Assembly: GCA_964585535.1 (NCBI GenBank)
Contig: CAZPDW010000122.1
Span: 1 to 6,198, forward strand
Source of the DNA: JAUVYV01 sp964585535
Lineage (GTDB): Bacteria; Planctomycetota; Phycisphaerae; Sedimentisphaerales; Anaerobacaceae
DNA: 6,198 nt
Direction of reading: 5' to 3'
Shown here: positions 1 through 5,866 of the stretch, piece by piece
Numbering within the stretch: position 1 is the first letter of the stretch
Layout: the number at the start of each line of letters is the position of its first letter
Position numbers and translations under genes: made by a program
Notes under the pieces: generated by a model
What the model was told of the DNA's origin: nothing
The model's database searches: none
Seen by the model: only the letters and a program-made list of their open reading frames with translations

Positions 1-372
1 TACATTTATCCAAACCAGCACGCAAAAGTATGGGTTCGGCCATGTGCGACTGAGAGTGATTGGCAGTACGTGGGTCAGTGGTACACAGCCGGAAGCAACA
101 CGTGCGTGTACAGCTATCCACGCCAGGGCGGTGAGCTTGGTGCGACCGAGCACCATGTCATCACCGGCAATCGTCGCTGGCGGCAAGAAGAGTTTCTTAT
201 TCCGCGTTGCCTCACCGAAGGTGTTAAGCGCCTTGAAATCAAGATTGAGTTTGTGCCGGAGACGAGAGAGCTTTTTCCGGGACATCGGTTTGCAGCGGAA
301 TCGTTGTGGAGCGAATCGCGATACCAGGTGTATTGCTACAGGATGCCGAAGGTTACGCTCGGGCGACAGTAG
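1..372 (+). CDS. C-terminal end of a probable DUF2961 (GH172-like) protein, 5' truncated
   Basis: The reading frame is open from the first base to a TAG at 370-372 and gives the last 123 residues; the start lies outside the window. The visible part is rich in aromatic residues and looks like a beta-sandwich end. It has a GQWYTAGSNT stretch, then NRRWRQEEFLIP, LTEG, an alternating hydrophobic strand (RLEIKIEFVP) and a closing WSESRYQVYCY segment. As I remember them, DUF2961 proteins end this way; that family contains the GH172 glycoside hydrolases acting on fructose- and arabinose-containing sugars. The catalytic part is not in view, so substrate and activity cannot be stated. An internal GTG at position 70 is an unlikely start because coding character continues upstream of it. 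The gene runs convergently into metK. I am fairly sure it is coding and only moderately sure of the family. Confidence 0.55.
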   Translation, partial: YIYPNQHAKVWVRPCATESDWQYVGQWYTAGSNTCVYSYPRQGGELGATEHHVITGNRRWRQEEFLIPRCLTEGVKRLEIKIEFVPETRELFPGHRFAAESLWSESRYQVYCYRMPKVTLGRQ

Positions 373-376
373 TCCT

Positions 377-397
377 GCCGCCCGCTGAGGGTCCGGC
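377..397. terminator. Possible hairpin between convergent genes
   Basis: GCCGCCC (377-383) can pair with GGG (389-391) and CGGC (394-397), leaving a two-base bulge (TC) and a five-base loop. It fills the gap between the stop codons of the two convergent genes and touches the last base of the metK stop. On the plus strand it is followed only by TATTTCAG, and on the minus strand there is no T run. It is therefore at best a weak bidirectional terminator. Confidence 0.3.
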
Positions 398-1587
398 TAT
401 TTCAGTCCTGCGGCCTTTCGCAGCTTGCCTACCATATCCGTCCTCTCCCAGGTGAAGTCGGGGAGGTTTCTTCCGAAGTGTCCGCCGTGCGAGGTCTGGG
501 CGAAGATGGGCCTTGCGAGGTTGAGGTATTTTATCATTTTCTTGGGTGTGAGCGGGAAGAGCTGCCGGACGATTTTGCTTATTTTGGCCTCGTCTATTTT
601 TGCGGTTCCTTCAGTATCGACGAGGACGCTTATTGGTTCTGCGACGCCGATGGCGTAGGCGAGCTGGATTTCACAGGCGTCTGCGAGTCCTGCGGCAACT
701 ACGTTTTTGGCGATGTGCCTGGCCATATAGCTTGCGGTTCTATCGACTTTTGTCGGGTCTTTTCCGCTGAAGCAGCCGCCGCCGTGGCTTCCTCTTCCGC
801 CGTAGGTATCGACGATGATTTTTCTGCCTGTCAGGCCGCAGTCGCCTTTTGGCCCGCCGATTACAAATTTGCCGGTCGGGTTGATGTGATAAATGATGTT
901 CTTATCGACGAGCTTTTTTGGCAGGACGGGCAGGACGACCTTTTCGATGATTTGCCTTTTAAGCTCTTTGTATCTGACGGACGGTGCGTGCTGAGCGGCG
1001 ATGACGACGGTGTGGATACGTGCGGGCTTGCCGTTATGATATTCGACGGTGACCTGGCTCTTGCCGTCGGGGCGAAGCCAGGGAAGTTTTTTGGTCTGGC
1101 GGATTTTTTCGAGCCGTCTCGTCAGCGCCTGGGCGAGGTAAATCGGCATCGGCATAAGCTGAGCGGTTTCTCTGCATGCGTAGCCGAACATAAGGCCCTG
1201 GTCGCCTGCGCCCTGTTCTTTGTGCAGGCCTGTACCTTCGGTGACGCCCTGGGAGATGTCGGGGCTTTGTTTTCCGATGGCAACCAGGACGGTGCAGTTT
1301 TCGTAATCGAAGCCGATGGCGGGGTCATCGTAGCCGATTGCTTTGATTGTCGCGCGAACCACCGCGGGGATGTCCACGACCGCCTTTGACGTAATTTCCC
1401 CGGCGACGACGACGGTGGAATCTTTAACCATTGTCTCGCAGGCGACCCTGCTGTTTGTATCCTGCGCAAGCATTGCATCGAGGATTGCATCCGAAATGTG
1501 GTCTGCAACCTTGTCGGGATGCCCCATTGTGACGGACTCGCTGCTAAAAAGATATTTTTCGGCTCTTGAAACGGATTTTTTTGTCAT
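397..1587 (-). CDS. metK: S-adenosylmethionine synthetase (methionine adenosyltransferase)
   Basis: This cytoplasmic enzyme makes S-adenosylmethionine from methionine and ATP, releasing phosphate and diphosphate. The protein has 396 residues, close to the usual bacterial length of about 385-400, and shows the three-domain MetK pattern. GHPDKVADHISDAILD (22-37) carries the catalytic His23 and metal-binding Asp25. GEIT with Glu64 follows, then GAGDQGLMFGYA (126-137), GDCGLTGRK (248-256) and the glycine-rich phosphate loop HGGGCFSGKD (268-277). The loop reads GRGSHGGGCF where E. coli has GMARHGGGAF. The C-terminus has the expected GHFGR motif and ends in AAGLK. The ATG at 1587 has AAAAGGTAGG at 1595-1604 as its ribosome-binding site. 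The gene follows the DUF547 lipoprotein gene by 72 bases, and that gap holds no SAM riboswitch that I can recognise. I see no defect in the active site. Confidence 0.99.
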   Translation of the reverse strand: MTKKSVSRAEKYLFSSESVTMGHPDKVADHISDAILDAMLAQDTNSRVACETMVKDSTVVVAGEITSKAVVDIPAVVRATIKAIGYDDPAIGFDYENCTVLVAIGKQSPDISQGVTEGTGLHKEQGAGDQGLMFGYACRETAQLMPMPIYLAQALTRRLEKIRQTKKLPWLRPDGKSQVTVEYHNGKPARIHTVVIAAQHAPSVRYKELKRQIIEKVVLPVLPKKLVDKNIIYHINPTGKFVIGGPKGDCGLTGRKIIVDTYGGRGSHGGGCFSGKDPTKVDRTASYMARHIAKNVVAAGLADACEIQLAYAIGVAEPISVLVDTEGTAKIDEAKISKIVRQLFPLTPKKMIKYLNLARPIFAQTSHGGHFGRNLPDFTWERTDMVGKLRKAAGLK

Positions 1588-1627
1588 TTTTCAGCCTACC
1601 TTTTAATGTCAGTTGTTCGTAACCGGT

Positions 1628-1671
1628 CGTTCACGGCCTGTCTTGGTTTTCTGAACGGGCTATTCGTTCAG
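1628..1671 (-). repeat. Competing inverted repeats ahead of metK
   Basis: Read on the minus strand, CTGAACG (1671-1665) is followed after seven bases by its exact complement CGTTCAG (1657-1651). After a further 17 bases comes TGAACG (1633-1628), which can pair with the same middle segment. The two stems (7 and 6 base pairs) cannot form together. The first arm lies in the last codons of the lipoprotein gene, and the first loop contains its TAG stop. The second stem ends about 24 bases before the metK ribosome-binding site. Neither stem is followed by a T run, so a simple intrinsic terminator is not supported. The repeats are direct observation; any regulatory role is inference. Confidence 0.45.
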
Positions 1672-2811
1672 TGTCCAGTCGTACCTGAGGTAGCCAACGG
1701 AGTAGTTGGCGGTTTCAAGGTAAGTTTTGTCCTTCTGTGAGACATAATTTGTGATAAAATTGAGTACCGCCCTGAGAGCGGGGCCCTGGTCCTTGAATTT
1801 TTTGTCTGTTCCGAACCTGTCGATGAACAGGTCGGCGTACCATTTGAATATGACTGAAAGCCGGACTTTGGCGTTTTTAGTGTCTATCTCGAAGCCGAAT
1901 CGGCCTGATAAGTATTTTCCGACCTGGTCGTCGAGCTGCTCGGAGAGTTTGTCGCCGTAATACGGCTCATTTCGCAGCGGCGGACTGGAAACGGACGCAG
2001 AGGAAAGCGCGAAGAAAACGCGGGGGTCGTGGAACTGCTCGCGGAAGAAGCGCTGCTCGATTTCCCTGAGCGTGAACTGCTCGTCCATTACGATGAATTT
2101 GTGCTTGTCCCAGAGCCCTTTGATATGCCTGATGCTGTTCGGAGGCCAGAAAAGCCGCAGGACGCGCGACGATTGGATTGGGTAATTGTCGATGATTATT
2201 TTGAGTAATTCCAGATTATAGGCGTTGAGCCAGAAGGCGGTTTTGTCTTCGGCTGACCAGCGGTCGTACGCCGCCCTGTCAAGGTCTCTGAATTCGTTCA
2301 GCAGCTTTGTCAATTCGGGCTTTCTTCGTGATAAGGCGGCATAATCAACGCTGCCCTTTTCGGTGACATAAGTTTTGAGCAAATCGGCACATTTTTGATG
2401 AAAGCCGGATGCTGATTCATAGTCGATTTGCTGCGGCTGCGGCTCGTTCGGAGCGGCTGCGGTTTGTGCCGGTGCAGTCTCGATTTCGGCCGGTATGGTT
2501 TGGGTCTCGTTTGGTTCAGCTTCCGGCTCGGACGCTCCGGCATAATTGGGTTCAATTTCATTAGGTTCATTGGTGTCCGGCCCGGCAGCCGGGGGTTCTG
2601 TCTGCTGTTCGGTTATGACGGACTCGACGGCAGCCGGGGCGGTTTCGTTTGGCTCCGGCGTGGGCAGTTCGAGCCGGGCCGGCGGGGTCGGTGGTGTAAT
2701 CGGGGTAGTTTTTGTTTGCACAACCCGGGCCGTCCGCCCGGTTGACGGACAGCCGGCGATAAAAAATAAGACGGCGAGCGAGGCCGCGAAAACAACAACG
2801 TGTCTAAGCAT
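1660..2811 (-). CDS. DUF547 domain lipoprotein
   Basis: The 383-residue protein begins with a lipoprotein signal peptide: a hydrophobic stretch (5-18) and a lipobox IAGC with the lipidated Cys at 21. Residues 28-128 form a low-complexity linker rich in Pro, Glu, Thr, Asn and Ala, with repeated EPNE-like units near 53, 82 and 99. It probably spaces the globular part from the membrane. Residues 135-383 match DUF547: a YVTEKGSVDYAAL start (148-160), AFWLNAYN (192-199), LREIEQ (248-253), FALSSASVSSPPLRNEPY (267-284) and a closing YDWTLN. The family's function is unknown. Where I remember cysteines in the ALNCxxxSCPP-type motif, this protein has serines. The ATG at 2811 is preceded by AAAGGTAAG, a good ribosome-binding site six bases away. 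The gene follows rtcB by 166 bases, so it may have its own promoter. Confidence 0.92.
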   Translation of the reverse strand: MLRHVVVFAASLAVLFFIAGCPSTGRTARVVQTKTTPITPPTPPARLELPTPEPNETAPAAVESVITEQQTEPPAAGPDTNEPNEIEPNYAGASEPEAEPNETQTIPAEIETAPAQTAAAPNEPQPQQIDYESASGFHQKCADLLKTYVTEKGSVDYAALSRRKPELTKLLNEFRDLDRAAYDRWSAEDKTAFWLNAYNLELLKIIIDNYPIQSSRVLRLFWPPNSIRHIKGLWDKHKFIVMDEQFTLREIEQRFFREQFHDPRVFFALSSASVSSPPLRNEPYYGDKLSEQLDDQVGKYLSGRFGFEIDTKNAKVRLSVIFKWYADLFIDRFGTDKKFKDQGPALRAVLNFITNYVSQKDKTYLETANYSVGYLRYDWTLNE

Positions 2812-2870
2812 TTCTTACCTTTCGGCGGTTACGCGACTATTATGAACGCAGACAATACCCAAACCACACC

Positions 2871-2898
2871 AAGATAAATAATCGGCGGGCAAATGCAA
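2871..2898 (-). promoter_or_regulatory. Weak candidate promoter for the DUF547 gene
   Basis: On the minus strand TTGCAT (2898-2893) and TATCTT (2876-2871) are separated by 16 bases. They match the sigma-70 consensus at three and four of six positions. An A-rich stretch lies just upstream (2901-2938 on the plus strand is T-rich), which could act as an UP element. The resulting leader would be about 50 bases. A second -10-like CATAAT at 2844-2839 has no good -35 partner. The evidence is thin. Confidence 0.3.
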
Positions 2899-2977
2899 CG
2901 TTTTGTTGTTTGTTTTTTGCCGTATTTTTCAGGTGCGGCTGAGATTTACGCGGATTTTTCGCCGGGTCAGAGCCGGT

Positions 2978-4420
2978 TTAACCTTTGAGCACGGCGAGTG
3001 GGACCATTCTTGCGACCGGTTTTGCCCAGCGGCACTCGGTAACGATTCGGACGACCTCGTCGATGTCTTTGTAGGCGTCCGGGGCCTCTTCTTTTATTCT
3101 GCGTTTGTTTGCAGTGATGAGCTTAACGCCGGCCATACTGCGTTTGAACTTCTCGTCGGAGATAGCCGGCTGTGATATGGTTTTGCCTCTTCGGGATTTT
3201 CCGACCGCGGCGGTTCGGCTCATAACCCTGCCTGCGCCGTGATTGACGGATTGAAGTGATTCTTCGGATTCGCCGGTGCCGACGAGCAGGTAGCTTGCGG
3301 TTCCCATTGAGCCGGGCGTTATTATGGGCTGGCCGGTTCGGGCGAAAGGGGTTGACGCCATTCGCTCCGGTCCGAAGGCGCGTGTGGCGCCCTTTCGGTG
3401 GACCCAGAGAGCAGAGCCGGCGTGGGTTTCGAGCTTGGCCATATTGTGCGCGACGTCATATACAAGCGGCAGAGGGGTCGGGCCGAACATCCTGTTGAAG
3501 CATCGGCGGACAAGCAGGGCCATAACGTGGCGGTTGGTGAAGGCGAAATTGGCCGCTGCGCCCATAGCGGCGATATAGTTTTTCCCCTGTGGCGAGTCGG
3601 CCGGCAGGTAGCTGAGCATTTTCTTCCGTTCAGCCATTCCGGGCTGGCGAGCGGCGACGTTCATATACTCGTCGGCGACTTCATAGCCGAACCGGCGCGA
3701 GCCGGAGTGAATCATAACGACAATCTGATTCTCAAACAGGCCGAAAAACTTTGCCAGAGAATCGTCGAAGATTTTCTGGACGTATTGTATTTCGATGAAA
3801 TGGTTTCCGCCGCCGAGGGTACCGAGCTGGTCGGCGCCTTTCTGGACGGCGAGTTTCGGTACGGCTGCCGGGTCGGCGGGCAGGCAGCCGTTCTCTTCGA
3901 TTCTCTGAATATCATCGGCGAAGTCGTCGGCGTCGAATGCCTCCCAGGCGCGATGTTTGATTTTTTCTGCGAGTGTGGGGATGGCTCCGACGCCATTATA
4001 GATGACCGGCTCTATTGTGTTTTTATCGACAGCGAGATTGGACTTTCCTTCGCCGAGCGGGATGTCACGGGCTATGGATTCGGCGATTTTGCCGGTGTCT
4101 ATCTGCCCTTTCGAGAAAGGCGAGCGGAGCAGGCGCATACCGCAGTTAATGTCGTAGCCGACGGCCGGGGGCATTATGGCGTTGTCCAGGCCGAGCACGG
4201 CGCCGATGGGCACGCCGAAGCCGACGTGAATATCGGCGGTGGCGAGCACCTTTTTAGCCGGCGGCAGGCAGGCGGCATCACGAAGCTGGCGAATGGCATC
4301 GGGCTCGATTTTGATATTTTCAGAGGCGAAGACGGCTGCATCGGTAACCATTTGGCCGGTGCGTTTTATTGTCAGTCGGAGCGGGTCGATGCGAACGAGC
4401 TTTGGAAGCGCCTCAGTCAT
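2978..4420 (-). CDS. rtcB: RNA ligase RtcB (3'-phosphate/cyclic phosphate to 5'-OH)
   Basis: RtcB joins RNA ends carrying a 3'-phosphate or 2',3'-cyclic phosphate to 5'-hydroxyl ends, using GTP and manganese. It serves RNA repair and, in archaea and animals, tRNA splicing. The 480-residue protein is full length for the longer RtcB type and keeps the active site. It has ADIHVGFGVPIG (62-73), VGYDINCG with Asp90 and Cys93, GGGNHFIEIQ with His207, IHSGSRRFG with His238, and DVAHNMAKLETH with His325. VHRKGATRAF (340-349) and GSMGTASY (370-377) follow, then NHGAGR, where His394 should take the GMP. The HSGSR motif continues RFG rather than the common GLG. The start ATG has GGGGA about six bases upstream and lies behind an extended -10 promoter. 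No archease, rtcA or rtcR gene is in view, so it appears to stand alone. It is divergent from the gene at 4654. Confidence 0.98.
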   Translation of the reverse strand: MTEALPKLVRIDPLRLTIKRTGQMVTDAAVFASENIKIEPDAIRQLRDAACLPPAKKVLATADIHVGFGVPIGAVLGLDNAIMPPAVGYDINCGMRLLRSPFSKGQIDTGKIAESIARDIPLGEGKSNLAVDKNTIEPVIYNGVGAIPTLAEKIKHRAWEAFDADDFADDIQRIEENGCLPADPAAVPKLAVQKGADQLGTLGGGNHFIEIQYVQKIFDDSLAKFFGLFENQIVVMIHSGSRRFGYEVADEYMNVAARQPGMAERKKMLSYLPADSPQGKNYIAAMGAAANFAFTNRHVMALLVRRCFNRMFGPTPLPLVYDVAHNMAKLETHAGSALWVHRKGATRAFGPERMASTPFARTGQPIITPGSMGTASYLLVGTGESEESLQSVNHGAGRVMSRTAAVGKSRRGKTISQPAISDEKFKRSMAGVKLITANKRRIKEEAPDAYKDIDEVVRIVTECRWAKPVARMVPLAVLKG

Positions 4421-4483
4421 AAAAAAGTCCCCATAACAAGTTACCCGGCTGTTCGCAAGGTGCTATTATGCTCAACTTCGAGT

Positions 4484-4492
4484 ATTATAGCA
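4484..4492 (-). promoter_or_regulatory. Extended -10 promoter for rtcB
   Basis: Read on the minus strand, TGCTATAAT gives a perfect TATAAT (4489-4484) with the TG of an extended -10 one base upstream (4492-4491). The best -35 candidate, TTGCCT at 4514-4509, matches four of six positions at a long 19-base spacing; an extended -10 element can compensate for a poor -35. Transcription would start near 4477, leaving a leader of about 57 bases before the rtcB ATG. There is no sign of the sigma-54 promoter known from E. coli rtcBA. Confidence 0.6.
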
Positions 4493-4551
4493 ATTTCAGC
4501 CGCAGAGCAGGCAAAAAACGAAAGCAAAGGCGGTGATTTGCCGAATCAACA

Positions 4552-4564
4552 GGCCTGAAAGGCC
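4552..4564. repeat. Small GGCC hairpin between divergent promoters
   Basis: GGCC at 4552-4555 and GGCC at 4561-4564 flank TGAAA and can form a four-base-pair stem. It lies between the rtcB promoter and the -35 box of the gene at 4654. It is too short to assign a role; it could be part of an operator or chance. Confidence 0.2.
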
Positions 4565-4582
4565 GATAGTACCCGATTTACC

Positions 4583-4611
4583 TTGACAGACGGCTGCATT
4601 ATAGTTAGCAT
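4583..4611 (+). promoter_or_regulatory. Sigma-70-like promoter for the helical protein gene
   Basis: A perfect -35 box TTGACA (4583-4588) is followed after 17 bases by TAGCAT (4606-4611), which matches the -10 consensus at four of six positions including the key A and final T. Transcription would start near 4618, giving a leader of about 36 bases. With the rtcB promoter about 100 bases away on the other strand, the 233-base gap is a normal divergent control region. Confidence 0.6.
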
Positions 4612-4653
4612 ATATTTTTCGAAGGGTGTATATTTCATAGGGTCTATGGCAAA

Positions 4654-5766
4654 ATGAGTCAAAAATACTTATTTGCTGCTTTGTTGGGGGTATTTTCGGT
4701 TCTGTCATCGGGTGTGTACTGCTATGGGATTGACACGCGCGGTATCGAGGTGGTACGCAGCAAGGGAGTGCTTGACAGCCCGGATTTGCAGACAATCGAC
4801 CGATTTGTCGCCGAGTCGCTGGACGAACTGATACACACGCAGAATTTCAGCTCAATAGCCAATGCTCGTTCGATAATTTTAGCGTGCTGTTCGAGTAAGG
4901 AACCGGGCCAGCAGCAGTATTCACAGCAGTTCGGCGAGTCTGCAAAGCGGCACATTGCTTCGGCGATTGCTGAGGTTGAGGGTCTTTCGGACCAGGCTCG
5001 TAAGGCGAAAGTTCTGACAAACCTTCTTATTCTTGTTGACGGTCTGGGCGACGTACGGTTAGTGGAGCTTGCGCTGCCGTATCTGAAAAGCGACGACAAG
5101 GTCATCGGGTACTGGGCAGCTCATTCGGTGACGAACGACGCGATATACAAACAGCTTGATTCGGAGGGTCTTGAGGGGGAGAAAACGGCCGGTCGGATTG
5201 CCGATGAGCTTGGCAGGGCAGTCGAGACAAGCGGCGCCGAGACGCTTGCATTGATGGTTGATTTTGCATCAAAGCTAAAGATTCACCAGGGCGAAGAGCT
5301 GCTTTTGAAGATAGCCGACGTGCGAATATCGCGATACGAGGACTGGAAGGTAAGGTATGAGCTGCTGGACGCCGATGTGCTGCGGGAGCTTGCTGTGAAG
5401 ATGAAGTCATCGGATGCGGGCGCAAGCGAGGCGGGGCGCAGGTTCGGCCAGTTGTTGTCGTTCGCGTTTCAGCGGTACGTCAAGGGCAACGCTCATCTCG
5501 GCGAGGTTCAGAAGCAGCGGCTTTTAACTGTGCTGATTGAGACGGAGAAAAATTGCATAGGAGAGCTACTGAAGCCGCAGACGGCAGTCAAGCGGGCGAT
5601 TGCGGCGGATGATTCGGACGCACTGATGGCCGAACATAACCGGCTGCTCGGAAACGGGACGAAGGCCGGTGAGCTGGGTATCCGGTACGGCGACTCGAAC
5701 GGCGGTGTGAGCAAAAGCTCGCCTCGTGTGCTCGCGGACCCGCCGGCCAGGTCGGCGCAGCAGTAG
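4654..5766 (+). CDS. Exported all-helical protein of unknown function
   Basis: I do not recognise this 370-residue protein. It starts with a typical Sec signal peptide: Lys4, a hydrophobic core at 6-21, and a probable cleavage site near 23-25. A lipoprotein motif is not clear, although Cys23 is present. The rest is almost entirely predicted helix with leucine- and alanine-rich segments. Residues 122-155, with LVELALPYLKSDDKVIGYWA, look like a HEAT-type repeat. There is a Cys-Cys pair at 78-79, and the last 35 residues are a disordered Gly/Ser/Pro/Ala tail ending in QQ. It is probably a periplasmic or otherwise exported scaffold-like protein. The ATG is supported by the signal peptide. The ribosome-binding site is weak (AGGG at 4639-4642). 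A good promoter lies upstream, and the gene may be co-transcribed with the binding protein 100 bases downstream. Confidence 0.8.
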   Translation: MSQKYLFAALLGVFSVLSSGVYCYGIDTRGIEVVRSKGVLDSPDLQTIDRFVAESLDELIHTQNFSSIANARSIILACCSSKEPGQQQYSQQFGESAKRHIASAIAEVEGLSDQARKAKVLTNLLILVDGLGDVRLVELALPYLKSDDKVIGYWAAHSVTNDAIYKQLDSEGLEGEKTAGRIADELGRAVETSGAETLALMVDFASKLKIHQGEELLLKIADVRISRYEDWKVRYELLDADVLRELAVKMKSSDAGASEAGRRFGQLLSFAFQRYVKGNAHLGEVQKQRLLTVLIETEKNCIGELLKPQTAVKRAIAADDSDALMAEHNRLLGNGTKAGELGIRYGDSNGGVSKSSPRVLADPPARSAQQ

Positions 5767-5843
5767 AATATGACCGTGGAGTGCCGTTTTCCTAAATTGT
5801 GAGGCGGGGGCGTATTCTTGAACCGGCGGGCAGGATTGTTTCG

Positions 5844-5862
5844 CCAAACATTGGAGGTTTGG
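5844..5862 (+). promoter_or_regulatory. Hairpin carrying the ribosome-binding site of the next gene
   Basis: CCAAAC (5844-5849) is exactly complementary to GTTTGG (5857-5862), with the seven-base loop ATTGGAG between them. The Shine-Dalgarno sequence GGAGG (5853-5857) sits in this loop and on the first base of the right arm, nine bases before the ATG at 5867. A G-U pair (5843-5863) can extend the stem. In mRNA the hairpin could present or partly hide the ribosome-binding site. The repeat is seen directly; control of translation is inference. Confidence 0.45.
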
Positions 5863-5866
5863 TTTT

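Noticed and set aside
478..1389. 303-codon open frame on the plus strand opposite metK
   Set aside because: Antisense shadow of metK; codon bias of the real gene keeps stops out of this frame. The translation resembles no family.
1588..1659. SAM riboswitch ahead of metK
   Set aside because: The gap is only 72 bases and shows none of the multi-stem core of the SAM riboswitch classes; only the simple competing stems reported above are present.
2962..2977. CCGG-CCGG hairpin just after rtcB as a terminator
   Set aside because: The stem is only four base pairs of a self-complementary word, and on the rtcB strand it is followed by A-rich, not T-rich, sequence.
3398..4558. 386-codon open frame on the plus strand opposite rtcB
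   Set aside because: It is the antisense shadow of a clear rtcB gene, with no ribosome-binding site and Cys/Gly/Asp-rich composition unlike a folded protein.
4611..4635. Two TATATTT copies 18 bases apart near the 4654 promoter
   Set aside because: A short AT-rich direct repeat expected by chance in a promoter region; no wider repeat supports an operator.
5767..5866. Terminator or promoter between the helical protein gene and the binding-protein gene
   Set aside because: I found no GC stem followed by T residues and no paired -35/-10 boxes, so read-through is the simpler reading.
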